Positions 16,439 through 25,341 of a stretch of 33,353 nucleotides of DNA are shown here, one piece after another. The first letter of the stretch is position 1. Each line of letters begins with the position of its first letter. The translations under genes and the position numbers were made by a program. The notes under the pieces were generated by a model, which saw only the letters and a list, made by a program, of their open reading frames with translations, searched no databases and was not told where the DNA came from. This DNA comes from JAFDZV01 sp966128725 (GTDB taxonomy: Bacteria > Bacteroidota > Ignavibacteria > OLB7), in contig CBHYLN010000050.1 in assembly GCA_966128725.1 (NCBI GenBank), positions 1-33,353 of the forward strand. Direction: 5' to 3'.

Positions 16439-17491
16439 TCAGGGGGCCAAGGTTTGCCCCGACGGCTGTTGCTGCACAGGCCCCTGGCGCTGTGCGCGAG
16501 CGTTCTTGCCGTCGTTGTCCCGCGCGGACCGGCCCGAGTAGATGGCCTCCATGAGCTTTTTCTTCCGCTCTGCAAGATCCAGCTCGCCGCCGGTCGAGGC
16601 GTTGGTGCCGGTGAAGCGCGACGCCACGGTGGCATCCCTGGCTTCGGGCAGAGCCACCGGTTTTCCCGGGGCTGGCGTGACAGGGGCAGCAGGCGCGGCA
16701 ACTTCGACCGTGGCCGGGGCTTGCTCGGCCACCGCCACCGCTGTTGACGCCTTCGGGCTTTTGCCGATACCCGGACCGTGGCGCTTCTGGAACTCCGCCT
16801 GTTCTTTCTGAAACTGCTGATACACCGCCGAGTCCGGTTGCGGAGTCCAGTCCGCCTCTAACAGTACGGGCGGTTGTTCGCCCTCACGAAGCTGGCCTGC
16901 GGCTTCCCGCTGCTCGTAGTCTGTCGCGCGCAGCATGTTCATGTGCTGGACGGCGAGCCACAATTTGTCCTTGTCCTCCGGGCTGCCGTGGAACCCAAGC
17001 TTGCGCCAGCCTTTCAGCGCGGCGGCGGCGACCATCGCTTCGGCCGTTTCCTGGCTGAACGTGTCACCGACCGACTCGATCCGCTCGCGCCCGGATTCCT
17101 CGGTTGCGGGGCAGAAGGAAAAGCTCTCGCCGTTCATGAGTGTGATCGTGAGTTGCTCTGTGATGGTTTTCTTTGCAACGTTTTCATCATCTGCATTCGT
17201 GAACCCGGCCAGGCGGTTGTACGCCACTTCGTCCGGGATATTGTCGTCACCGAGATACTCGTTGATCACCATCGAGAATGCCGATTTTCTCCGCTTGCGT
17301 TTCGGCAAGGTATTGACGACGCCGGAGAGCGCCTGTTCCTTGGGAAGTGCCTGATCGTCGGGGGGCACCTGGCCCTCGGATGATGCCTGATTGTCCGGCA
17401 GAGAGTTCGCCTGATTTGCTTGCGTTTCCGGCTGCACAACAGAGGGTACCGTGGCAGGGGGCTTCTGAGCTTCGGTCAGGAGTACCGTCAT
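16439..17491 (-). CDS. LPD7-like polyvalent/mobilisation-associated protein, 350 aa
   Basis: The start at 17491 follows CCGGGAGAGAATC. Residues 1-60 are Gln/Pro/Ala-rich and look disordered. A basic patch (KRKRRK) at about 64-69 is followed by residues 105-195, where LTITLMNGESFSFCPATEES leads into AMVAAAALKGWRKLGFHGSP and DKDKLWLAVQHMNM. That pattern (helix, KGW-x-x-L-x-x-x-GS, then W-x-A) resembles the large polyvalent-protein-associated domain 7 found on relaxases and plasmid primases. A Pro/Ala/Val linker (about 240-290) and a charged C-terminus follow. No relaxase or primase motif is visible, so it may be a stand-alone accessory. The domain call is by eye. Confidence 0.6.
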   Translation of the reverse strand: MTVLLTEAQKPPATVPSVVQPETQANQANSLPDNQASSEGQVPPDDQALPKEQALSGVVNTLPKRKRRKSAFSMVINEYLGDDNIPDEVAYNRLAGFTNADDENVAKKTITEQLTITLMNGESFSFCPATEESGRERIESVGDTFSQETAEAMVAAAALKGWRKLGFHGSPEDKDKLWLAVQHMNMLRATDYEQREAAGQLREGEQPPVLLEADWTPQPDSAVYQQFQKEQAEFQKRHGPGIGKSPKASTAVAVAEQAPATVEVAAPAAPVTPAPGKPVALPEARDATVASRFTGTNASTGGELDLAERKKKLMEAIYSGRSARDNDGKNARAQRQGPVQQQPSGQTLAP

Positions 17492-17918
17492 GATTCTCTC
17501 CCGGTGTTAATGCGTTGTTACTATTCAGGCATACATCGATCATACTGGCGTTTTGGAAAATCCGCAAGCTGAAATTCCTGAAACGGCACTGATCCCGCTG
17601 GTAATCCACGGTTTATTTTTGAGACTCTATTTCTCGCCCGAACGCGAATCATCGCGCTTCAGCGAACATCACACGATACTTCCACTGTGAATCGCCGTCC
17701 AATTATCGCATCGCGGCCCGCCGTCGCGCTCGCTCGCCGTTCCGCGATTCACGTCGCGAGTTGCCGACGACAGCGCGGCTTCTGGTGTGTGACTTCGGGT
17801 AGGCAGATGTGGACAACAGCAACAGCGCCCAAAGAAACCGTCCCCCTCCGAATCAAGCCGCCGCTCATCACACTTGGACATCGAGGATCAATACCGGGGA
17901 TCGAGAACCCGACGCAGT
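17492..17918. other. Non-coding interval before the attachment region
   Basis: I see no gene, hairpin or RNA here that I can support. Between 17690 and 17830 the plus strand reads openly but without a recognisable product. Confidence 0.4.
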
Positions 17919-17937
17919 GTAACCCCGGCGTAACCCC
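17919..17937 (+). repeat. Left arm-type direct repeat of the attachment region
   Basis: The sequence GTAACCCCGGCGTAACCCC contains two copies of GTAACCCC 11 bases apart and recurs exactly at 18150-18168. The pair brackets the tRNA-Phe fragment, as arm-binding sites of tyrosine integrases do. Confidence 0.7.
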
Positions 17938-17984
17938 GAGGTTCTACTAAGTTTTACGATTTGATGCTAAACACTTGAAAAATA

Positions 17985-18032
17985 TGGTGCCCGGAGGCGG
18001 ATTTGAACCACCGACACGACGATTTTCAGTCG
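17985..18032 (-). other. tRNA-Phe 3'-half fragment (att core)
   Basis: On the minus strand this reads as the second half of a tRNA-Phe. It has the anticodon loop CTGAAAA (GAA anticodon), the T arm GGTGGTTCAAATCCGCC, the acceptor 3' strand and the terminal CCA (TGG at 17985-17987). Beyond 18032 the sequence no longer matches a tRNA. There is no D arm and no 5' acceptor strand complementary to CCGGGCA, so it is not a functional gene. Integrative elements that use the 3' end of a tRNA leave exactly this kind of copy. The integrase gene begins 169 bases away. Confidence 0.8.
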
Positions 18033-18149
18033 CATGGCCATGTAGTTGCTCTATGTCTATGGAAATATATAGGAGTTGATTTATAACGGTTTTTTCGGAT
18101 TTCTCCTCTTTTCAAATTCCATCTGCCACCATAGAATTACCCCTAATCC

Positions 18150-18168
18150 GTAACCCCGGCGTAACCCC
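18150..18168 (+). repeat. Right arm-type direct repeat of the attachment region
   Basis: This is an exact second copy of the 19-base repeat at 17919-17937, 231 bases away and 32 bases before the integrase start codon. It may also place the integrase gene under control of its own protein. A related TTACCCCTAA lies just before it. Confidence 0.7.
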
Positions 18169-18200
18169 AGAAATCGTTCTCATAATTCAGGGAGCATGAC

Positions 18201-19538
18201 ATGAGCAGAAGAGTGAACTTCACGAAGGCCGTCATCGAGGCCGCTAAACCCCCAGCGCCAGGTGAACGGCTCGTCCTGATGGATACCAAGGCACCGGGGC
18301 TGCAATGCCGTATCACCCCGACCGGGGTCAAAACATTCAGCATCTACCGCCGGGCGAAGGGCGGACAGCCGGAGCGCGTGACGCTGGGCAAGTTTCCGGA
18401 TATGAGCGTTGAGAAGGCGAGGACGGAAGCCGCGAAGATCAACGCTGCCATCGCCTCGGGTGACAGCCCGGCACAGATCAAGCGGGCGCACCGGGAGGAA
18501 CGGACGTTCGGGGAGCTGTTCGAGGAATACCTCGAACAACACGCCAAGCACAAGAAACGCTCGTGGAAGAAAGACGAACGGAATTATCACCTGTACCTCG
18601 AAAAGCCGTTTGGAAAGAAGAAGCTCTCTGACATCACCCGCGCGAACGTCGATGCCGTCCATGCAGGCATAAGCAGGCAGTTCAAGGCAACACGATCCAA
18701 AGCAACACCCGGCACGGCGAAAAACGCCACGGTAACACCTCCCAAGCGCAAAAGCGGAGCCACGGCGAACCGCATTTTGGCGCTCGTATCTTCTGTATTC
18801 AGTTGGAGCGTGAGGGTGGGCCTGTGCGAGACAAATCCAGCCAAGGGCATCAAGAAGAATCCGGAGCGCAGCCGGGAACGATTCCTCCAGTCCGACGAAT
18901 TGCCGAAGTTCTTCAAGAGTCTGGCGATGGAGGAGAACGCGGTAATCCGGGATTATGCGCTCGTGTCCCTACTGACTGGTGCGCGCCGCGCGAACGTCAT
19001 GGCAATGCGCTGGGATCAGATCTCCTTTGAGCGAAAGGAATGGCACATCCCCCGCACAAAGAACGACGACCCTCAGACCATCCCCCTCATGGATGAAGTC
19101 ATTCACGTGCTCCATCAGCGCGCGGGCAACGGCTCCGCCTATGTCTTCCCCGGCGAGGGAAAGCACGGACATCTGGCGGAACCACGACGCGGCTGGGAGC
19201 GTATCCTTAAACGCGCTGGTATCAAGGACCTCAGAATCCATGACCTACGCCGGACCATGGGAAGCTGGCAGGCAAAATCGGGAGCGTCTCTGCTCATTGT
19301 CGGCAAATCCCTTGGACATAAATCCGCCCAGGCAACGGCGGTGTATTCGCGCCTCGACCTTGATCCGGTGCGGAAGTCCGTCGAGACGGCGACCGGTGCC
19401 ATCCTTGAAGCCGCAGGCGTGAAGAAGACCGCGCCGCAACTCGGTCAGTTTGTCCGACAAATCCGACGGTGGGCGCAACACCGTTCTCCCTCCTCGGCAC
19501 CGAAGCGAGAGCCGGAGAGTATGACACGGCTCGCATAG
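18201..19538 (+). CDS. int: P4-type tyrosine recombinase (integrase), 445 aa
   Basis: Residues 5-90 are the N-terminal DUF4102-type arm-binding domain (APGLQCRITPTGVKTFSIYR, VTLGKFPDMSVEKAR). Residues 100-210 form the core-binding domain with an insertion rich in Lys and Thr. The catalytic domain holds R262 in TGARRANV, a Lys near 287, H347 and R350 in IHDLRRT, H373 in LGHKS and the nucleophile Y382 in AVYSRLD. All active-site residues are present, so it should be functional. The last 30 residues read into a truncated ArdA gene on the other strand, so the natural C-terminus may have been replaced. The start follows TTCAGGGAGCATGAC. It lies beside the tRNA-Phe fragment and arm repeats, which are its likely substrate. 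Confidence 0.93.
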   Translation: MSRRVNFTKAVIEAAKPPAPGERLVLMDTKAPGLQCRITPTGVKTFSIYRRAKGGQPERVTLGKFPDMSVEKARTEAAKINAAIASGDSPAQIKRAHREERTFGELFEEYLEQHAKHKKRSWKKDERNYHLYLEKPFGKKKLSDITRANVDAVHAGISRQFKATRSKATPGTAKNATVTPPKRKSGATANRILALVSSVFSWSVRVGLCETNPAKGIKKNPERSRERFLQSDELPKFFKSLAMEENAVIRDYALVSLLTGARRANVMAMRWDQISFERKEWHIPRTKNDDPQTIPLMDEVIHVLHQRAGNGSAYVFPGEGKHGHLAEPRRGWERILKRAGIKDLRIHDLRRTMGSWQAKSGASLLIVGKSLGHKSAQATAVYSRLDLDPVRKSVETATGAILEAAGVKKTAPQLGQFVRQIRRWAQHRSPSSAPKREPESMTRLA

Positions 19539-19606
19539 CTCTCCAGACTGTCGAAATGAAATCCTGCGGTGTTGAAGTCGAGAGGTTGCGCAAAGAGCTT
19601 CATCAT
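19530..19606 (-). pseudogene. ArdA N-terminal remnant fused against the integrase 3' end
   Basis: The minus strand opens with GGGGAGGAACGATC and ATG at 19606. It encodes MMKLFAQPLDFNTAGFHFDS followed by LESYASR, matching the start of the ArdA protein at 961 (TLFAQPYDIAALGFYFET). After about 26 residues the match stops inside the 3' end of the integrase gene. It marks a recombination junction at about 19530. The rest of 19607-19976 has no gene I can support. Confidence 0.7.
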
Positions 19607-19681
19607 GATCGTTCCTCCCCTTTTGAACGGGGTTGCGTGCAACGCCGAAGAGCGCTGCTGCAACCCTGCCAAGCGGCGAGC

Positions 19682-19692
19682 GGGGGGGGGGG
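19682..19692. repeat. Run of eleven G
   Basis: A homopolymer of eleven G lies in the non-coding interval between the integrase and the nitrilase gene. Such tracts slip easily and are also prone to sequencing error. Confidence 0.6.
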
Positions 19693-19976
19693 TGAGCAAG
19701 GGCAAGGCCGGAGCCGCCTGAGGGGGATCACCCGGCTTGCACAAGCGAAGCACGGAAAGCTGGGGACACCGGCGGCGGAGCATGTGAGCGCGGCACGCGC
19801 GAAGCCTTGCCTGCGCGAGGGGACTCCCCCCTAAAGCAAAAGCCACCCGGAGGGCGGCCCTGTCATACCGTGACCGGCAGGTCATCGATCGGAAACTTCT
19901 TGGCTTTCCCGTACGACATCTCTACAATCAGTCGCTGAGAGGCTCTGGATTGGTCTGATGTACGGGGTATGTCTCG

Positions 19977-20891
19977 ATGAAATTCGTTGTCGCTACGTCT
20001 CAATTCCCTGTCAGCGCGGACATCCCTAAGAATTTTCAATACATCCGCTCGCAAATGATCGAAGCGAATGCACGTCGGGCTCATGTCGTGCATTTCCCGG
20101 AGTGTGCGTTGTCCGGCTATGCCGGACCCGATTTCCCGTCCTACGATGGATTTGACTGGCCGGTTCTTGATCACTACATGAAGCAAGTTCTGGCACTGGC
20201 CCATCAATTGAAACTATGGGTCGTGCTTGGATCGACCCACAGGCTTACGGGCCACCACAAACCGCACAACAGCCTGTATATCATCAACACCCGGGGTGAT
20301 ATTGTCGACCGTTACGACAAGATGTTTTGCGCGGGTGACGCGCATGGAACGACCAGCGACCTGGCGCACTACACATCGGGCGATCACTTCAGCCTTTTCA
20401 CGATCAACGGTATCACGTGTGGCGCACTGATCTGCCATGACTACCGCTACCCTGAACTTTACCGGGAGTACAAGAAGCGGAACATACAGTTGATGTTTCA
20501 CTCCTATCACACCGGCGGAATATCCGCTGATGCATACAATGGTATGCAGAAAAGCAATCGTCCATTCGCCCATATGAACGAAGGAGCAACCTATCCCGCC
20601 ATCACCATGCCTGCCACCATGCGATCGTATGCAGCGAACAACCATGTCTGGATCAGTTGCCCCAACAGCTCCAGACGCGAGAGCTGCTGGCCGAGCTTCT
20701 TCGTCCGTCCAGACGGCGTCATTACCGGGCGCCTGATGCGCAACAGGGCAGGTATCCTGATGTCGACGATCGATACCGAACGGCGATGGTATGATTCAAC
20801 CGCTGCCTGGCGGGACCGCGCCATGAACGGTGAATATCATAGCGGCGTGCTGGTGAAGGATCCCCGGTCCAAGGCACGGACCAAGCTCTAG
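19977..20891 (+). CDS. Carbon-nitrogen hydrolase (nitrilase superfamily), 304 aa
   Basis: This enzyme family hydrolyses nitriles or amides through a Glu-Lys-Cys triad. All three are visible: E42 in HFPECALSGY, K115 in DRYDKMF, and C153 in GALICHDYRYPE. The length and the single-domain layout are normal for the family. The region around FHSYHTGGISADAYNGM differs from the usual amidase consensus, so I do not name a substrate. The ribosome site is weak (GGGGTATGTCTCG). It stands alone on the plus strand between the integrase and the restriction-modification-like operon, with no pathway partner nearby. It is probably cargo of the island. Confidence 0.9.
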   Translation: MKFVVATSQFPVSADIPKNFQYIRSQMIEANARRAHVVHFPECALSGYAGPDFPSYDGFDWPVLDHYMKQVLALAHQLKLWVVLGSTHRLTGHHKPHNSLYIINTRGDIVDRYDKMFCAGDAHGTTSDLAHYTSGDHFSLFTINGITCGALICHDYRYPELYREYKKRNIQLMFHSYHTGGISADAYNGMQKSNRPFAHMNEGATYPAITMPATMRSYAANNHVWISCPNSSRRESCWPSFFVRPDGVITGRLMRNRAGILMSTIDTERRWYDSTAAWRDRAMNGEYHSGVLVKDPRSKARTKL

Positions 20892-21012
20892 CCAGCTTCA
20901 CGAAACCGCTCGCCATACCCGTGAAGAGCCCGGATATGAATCCCGGTTCTTCATTGTGATAGCGGGTTTCGAGTTTCCGCTTGTGGGAGGCAGCGACAGT
21001 GAGAGTAGAATC

Positions 21013-21130
21013 GACGTGTTCCTCAAACAGCGCACCGTCATGATGCAGGCCTGGGCGGATTATCTGGACGAAGTGGCAGAGAGCGGCAAAATTGCATTGC
21101 AACCTTCGGTACCTGAAGCGACGAAAGAAG
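21013..21130 (+). pseudogene. Tyrosine integrase C-terminal remnant
   Basis: The plus strand encodes FLKQRTVMMQAWADYLDEV followed by AESGKI, the usual C-terminal tail of P4-family integrases. The same tail (MMQAWADYLDEVVVSGKV) recurs at 28680-28745. The catalytic part is missing here and the sequence upstream is unrelated. It marks an old island boundary just before the end of the helicase-nuclease gene. Confidence 0.75.
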
Positions 21131-21200
21131 AACGCGTACCGAACCGTTCCTCCGCCTCGTCGCAACCACAACAATGCGCCATCGCTCAATCTCCGGCCGA

Positions 21201-23741
21201 TCACTCCCGCGCAACCACCGTGTCGTAGAGCCCATAGTTGCTGAGCCCGTCGTGGCTATCGATGCCGGTATAGCGCAGTGAAGCGTCCTCGTAGCGGCGG
21301 AAGGCGAACACGGCCTGGTTCATTTGCTCGGTGTTGAACACCTTCAGGCTCACGAGCAGATGGAAATCCTGTACCGTCAGGCCGGTAACGGTCAGGAACA
21401 GGTCCGGCTCCAGCTTCGTGATCACGTCCTGCAAGGTGTTTTCGCGGAAATCCGTCAGGTACATGAACGCCGGGATGCGCGTGGCGAACTTGATCAGCTT
21501 TTCCTGGACAAGCTTGCGCTTCGACTTGTACTCCTTCTCCTCGTCGGTGAGTTGCTTCGTATCCCTCGCCGTGAGGCTTCCGTTCTTCGCCTTGCCTTTG
21601 AGTTCCTTTACCTTGTCGCTCTTGTTGATGATCGTCTCGATGACGTTATCACCCAGCGAGCGCCAGCCCTCGATCCGCTCGACGGCGGCCATCGCATCGG
21701 GGTTGTCCAGGATGCGGCGCAGCGTGTCGTTGTCCACGTTCACGAGCAGCGCGGACTCCCACTTGCGGGCAAGAAGCGTGGCCGATGTTCCCGCCATCGC
21801 GATATCGAGAATGCCGCCCGCGTCGATCTGTGTCATGTTGGCCCCGTCATAGGCAAGCACGGGAAGGAACGACACGAGATCCTTGACGGCGTTCTCCGGA
21901 TTCGGCTCGCTCGGCGAAAGCCCAATCCCGTACTCGGAGAGCTGCCGCAGCGCGCGCGTAGGCGCGAAATCGAACACGAAGCAAACCGGCTTGAGAATCT
22001 CCTCTTCGTTCGGATTGTCACCGTTGGGGTTTTTAATGGACCACGGCGATTGCACCCGAAACGCGGCCTGGAAGTACGTCTCGGGCGATTTGAGATTGCG
22101 GAGCATCAGGATCGAGGACCATTGCGGCACCGTCACCCCGGTTGTCAGCTTGCCGCACGAGAGCGTGATCGTTTTGGTATCGAAGCCGCTGCCGATTGCC
22201 TCTCGCACCGGGGGCAAGGCCTTGCGTCCGATGCCGACCGATTCGCCCGCGACGACGATGACCGCATAGTCCCGCCAGAACGTGTTGTGCTTCTCTGCCA
22301 ACAGGTTCGCCATCGCGTGACAGGCAGCAACGTTCGGCAAGAACCAGAATGAATGCTGGAGATACGGCAGCAGACGGATGTCCGAATACGGGAATGGCGG
22401 GCGCGTTCCGGTCTTCAGATGCTCGACCGCTTGCGGCATGTACGAACCCCGGATGATCTCCAGCCACTTCTGAACGTCGTTCTTGTGCTTGAACTTCGCC
22501 CCCTTTCCTCTGCCGGAGGCGGCGAAGAACTCGTTGAGGTCGAACTCATCGAACTCCCCCGCGCTCGCGATCGCCAGCAATTCGTCCGGCATCTGGTAGG
22601 TGAGCAGGCGCATCTGCGGCAGCGCGCCGTAAGGGTTCCACGCGTCGGGATTCTTGGCGGCAAACTCCTCCTTGGCACGCTGCTCGTCGGTGTAGGTCCA
22701 ATTGAAGATCTGCTCCTCGATGAACTCCCCCGTGGCCAAGGCCCTGAATGGGGTTCCGGAGAGATAGAGGTAGGCCTTGGTCGTGATCGGGAGGAACTCG
22801 ATCTCTTTCTCCGATAGAACGCCGAGATCCTCGTTCACATCCTCAAGTCCGGTGGCGTACTCAAGCCTGGCTTCTTTCCTGGCCACAGCCTCTTCTTCGC
22901 CCTCAAACAACTCCTTCGCCGTTTCACGCCATGCGCCGAAATGGTACTCGTCGAACACAACGAGGTCCCACCGAACTTCGTGGAGCCACTCGTTCTTGGG
23001 CTTGATATTGCCCGCCTGGTCGCGCCCCAGCAGGTCCTGAAAGGAACCGAAATACACCACCGGCTTCTTGCGGTCGATCTTCGTGGGGTCTTTCTCGGAG
23101 TTGCGGGAAAGGTATTGCCAGCCATCGAAGTCCACGTGCGCCTCAAGATCCGTCTGCCACGCATCTTCCACGGCGGGCTTGAAGGTTACCACAAGCACGC
23201 GTTTGGCCCCGAGCTTCCTCGCCAGCTGATACGCCGTGAAGGTCTTGCCGAAGCGCATCTTCGCATTCCAGAGGAAGCGCGGCACCGCGTGCATATCCTC
23301 CTTCCAGATCGAGTGAAAGTACGCATGCGTCTTGTTCACGGCCTCGGCCTGCTCGCGGCGCATCGAGAACTTCCCGTTACGGGTGCCGGCGAGCTCACTG
23401 CCGGTATGAAGCTCGGTGAGGACGGCCCGCACATCGGCGACCGAACACCGCATCCATTCAAGCTCGGCCTTTGCGAACCCTTTTCTGACGAGCGCCGCTC
23501 GGACTTGATGGTCGGTGATGATGGTGCCGTCGTGGCGCTCGGCAGGTTCGTCCAGCTTGATCTTGTAGTTCTTGATCGCGGCGGTCTTGAGCTGCTCGGC
23601 GACGCGACGCTTCACGTCGCGTGTCGTCTGCCCAACCTTGAGAAGCCCCTTGTGGGCCGCGTCGTTGATTGCGTAGGCGTAAATGCGCGGCCGGGCCTTG
23701 GGCTTGGGGGCGAGAATGGTTTCGATGGTGGGCTTATTCAT
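21201..23741 (-). CDS. GIY-YIG/T5orf172-type nuclease fused to SF2 helicase, 846 aa
   Basis: Residues 18-110 form a GIY-YIG superfamily (T5orf172/MUG113-like) domain: IYAYAIND, then GLLKVGQTTRDVKRRVAEQL. The SF2 translocase motor follows, with Walker A KMRFGKTFTA (about 161-170), motif Ia RVLVVTFKPAVEDAW, Walker B VFDEYHFG (262-269), motif III YLSGTPFRA (326-334), motif V LSCGKLTTGVTVPQW (about 527-541) and motif VI YFQAAFRVQSP (556-566). The C-terminal 200 residues are charged and helical and not assigned. It most likely translocates on and cuts unmodified DNA. The start at 23741 overlaps the stop of the methyltransferase gene by eight bases, indicating translational coupling. The plus-strand integrase scar at 21.0-21.1 kb ends just before its stop. 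Confidence 0.88.
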   Translation of the reverse strand: MNKPTIETILAPKPKARPRIYAYAINDAAHKGLLKVGQTTRDVKRRVAEQLKTAAIKNYKIKLDEPAERHDGTIITDHQVRAALVRKGFAKAELEWMRCSVADVRAVLTELHTGSELAGTRNGKFSMRREQAEAVNKTHAYFHSIWKEDMHAVPRFLWNAKMRFGKTFTAYQLARKLGAKRVLVVTFKPAVEDAWQTDLEAHVDFDGWQYLSRNSEKDPTKIDRKKPVVYFGSFQDLLGRDQAGNIKPKNEWLHEVRWDLVVFDEYHFGAWRETAKELFEGEEEAVARKEARLEYATGLEDVNEDLGVLSEKEIEFLPITTKAYLYLSGTPFRALATGEFIEEQIFNWTYTDEQRAKEEFAAKNPDAWNPYGALPQMRLLTYQMPDELLAIASAGEFDEFDLNEFFAASGRGKGAKFKHKNDVQKWLEIIRGSYMPQAVEHLKTGTRPPFPYSDIRLLPYLQHSFWFLPNVAACHAMANLLAEKHNTFWRDYAVIVVAGESVGIGRKALPPVREAIGSGFDTKTITLSCGKLTTGVTVPQWSSILMLRNLKSPETYFQAAFRVQSPWSIKNPNGDNPNEEEILKPVCFVFDFAPTRALRQLSEYGIGLSPSEPNPENAVKDLVSFLPVLAYDGANMTQIDAGGILDIAMAGTSATLLARKWESALLVNVDNDTLRRILDNPDAMAAVERIEGWRSLGDNVIETIINKSDKVKELKGKAKNGSLTARDTKQLTDEEKEYKSKRKLVQEKLIKFATRIPAFMYLTDFRENTLQDVITKLEPDLFLTVTGLTVQDFHLLVSLKVFNTEQMNQAVFAFRRYEDASLRYTGIDSHDGLSNYGLYDTVVARE

Positions 23742-25341
23742 CGTCACCTTCGTCGAAAACGGACTCCTCGGGAGCGGCATCATTGTGCTCGGCGACTTGG
23801 GACTCGATGAAGCTGATCTCATCCTTGGTGAGACCATACCGCTTGTAGAGCTGCGGGTCTGTCCACTCTTTATTGAGCGGCAAGTCGGGTACGAAGGCAT
23901 AGACACCACGAGCAGCGTCTTGCGTTGGTTTGCGAAGAGACACTAAGAATCGAACGAAACGAGTGCGGAGATACTTCGCGTAGTACATCGCTTCAGCTTC
24001 GGTATCGAAGTGCCCTGCGACTAGGTAGGTCTCTGTGCATGCGGTACCAGGTTCGCCAATAATCGGTTTGCTAAGGAATTTGGTCTCGATGGCCGCACTG
24101 GTACCTTGAACCCTTGTCATGAAGACCTTCCATTTGTCAACCCATTCGGAGTTGATAGGAATATCCTTGCGGGCAATCCAACCGATGCGCTGGTTCTCAA
24201 AGAGACGAACCGGTTTGACTAATCCAGCCGCAGACGGTTTCCCCTTGAAGTTTGTAGCAAGACCGAATGGCTTTCTGCTCGACACGCGCGAAATGAGAGT
24301 CTGCTCCCCCTTCGCTCTTACCTTCTCCAAGATTGGCACGGCCTCGTTGCGTCGTACAAGGATGTCGTAGGTATCGAGGTGCCGCATAACTGCAGGCCCT
24401 GTCGGCTGGCCGTCCCAGATGGTGAGAAACTCGCACGGTCCCTTGTAGTCACGATCCCACAAGAAGTATGAGATGCCGCCACGAATCTTCACTCCAGGAA
24501 AGCCTTCGTAGAGCTTCGGGTAATCCACGATGTTCCTAATGCGCTTGTCGGCGAGCATACGCTCTCGATATGAATCCAGCCCCTTGCCTCCGGCCATCCA
24601 TCGCGACGGCGTCACAAACACTGCGTACCGAGGCTCAAGGCCGAGTGCCTTTTCCACGAATAACTGATAGATGGGTGCGGCACTCGTTCCGTAACCGCCG
24701 TCGTCCAACTGATACGGCGGGTTGCCGATTACCACGTCGAATTGCATGTCGTCTCCAAACAACTCGGCAATCCGAGTCTTGATGTCGTTGGTATGAATGA
24801 ACGCGTACGCATGGGTTTCGAGACCTTCGCCACGGTCCAGCGTCTTCGCGCTTGCGCCGCAGTACGTGCACTGGCCCTTGACCCACGTATGTTCGGTACG
24901 CTCGAACCAGATATTGCCGTCGTCGCTGGCAAAGGACGTGACGATGGAGTGTTTGCCCCTGGCGAACTTGGAACAATACAGGCTGCGACGCGCGAGCAGG
25001 CTGGTGATATGCGTGATGGCGATGCCGAACACCTGTTTGGTCAGGATGTGGTTCACGCGTTTCCGGAGATCGGGAATCTCGTTCTCCAGCCCCTTTATCA
25101 GGCGGCTGGTAATCTCGCGGAGAAACACGCCCGACTTCGTGCAGGGGTCAAGGAACCTGACGGAACCATCCGCCCAGATGTTCGCGCCATTGTTGTCCGC
25201 CGCCCAGGCCTCGGCAAGCGTGTCCAGCATCCGGTTCGCGAACTCCGGTGGTGTGAACACCTCGTCATTCGAAAGATTCGCGATGCATGATAACACGTCC
25301 GGGTTGCGGCCGCGCAGCGTAAAGCGCGCCTGGTCGTTCAT
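23734..25341 (-). CDS. Eco57I-like N6-adenine DNA methyltransferase, 535 aa
   Basis: EVFTPPEFANRMLDTL (27-42) precedes the SAM-binding motif I FLDPCTKSGVFL (63-74). The catalytic motif IV is NPPY at 207-210 in VIGNPPYQLDDGG, so it should methylate adenine N6. Between them lies an insertion with CTYC at 158-161 and another Cys at 123, possibly a metal site. The C-terminal half (YPKLYEGFPGVKIRGGISYF, later WVDKWKVFMTRVQGTSAAIE) looks like the target-recognition part of Eco57I-family enzymes, ending in a very acidic tail. The gene overlaps the upstream gene by four bases (ATGA) and the downstream helicase by eight. It is the modification component of the operon. Confidence 0.9.
   Translation of the reverse strand: MNDQARFTLRGRNPDVLSCIANLSNDEVFTPPEFANRMLDTLAEAWAADNNGANIWADGSVRFLDPCTKSGVFLREITSRLIKGLENEIPDLRKRVNHILTKQVFGIAITHITSLLARRSLYCSKFARGKHSIVTSFASDDGNIWFERTEHTWVKGQCTYCGASAKTLDRGEGLETHAYAFIHTNDIKTRIAELFGDDMQFDVVIGNPPYQLDDGGYGTSAAPIYQLFVEKALGLEPRYAVFVTPSRWMAGGKGLDSYRERMLADKRIRNIVDYPKLYEGFPGVKIRGGISYFLWDRDYKGPCEFLTIWDGQPTGPAVMRHLDTYDILVRRNEAVPILEKVRAKGEQTLISRVSSRKPFGLATNFKGKPSAAGLVKPVRLFENQRIGWIARKDIPINSEWVDKWKVFMTRVQGTSAAIETKFLSKPIIGEPGTACTETYLVAGHFDTEAEAMYYAKYLRTRFVRFLVSLRKPTQDAARGVYAFVPDLPLNKEWTDPQLYKRYGLTKDEISFIESQVAEHNDAAPEESVFDEGDDE

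Noticed and set aside
17985..18066. A complete tRNA-Phe gene
   Set aside because: Only the anticodon loop, T arm and 3' acceptor with CCA match. No D arm and no 5' strand able to pair with CCGGGCA are present.
19607..19885. N-terminal extension of the ArdA fragment upstream of 19606
   Set aside because: The residues upstream are Arg/Leu/Pro-rich translation of intergenic GC-rich DNA. A clear ribosome site and family similarity begin at 19606.
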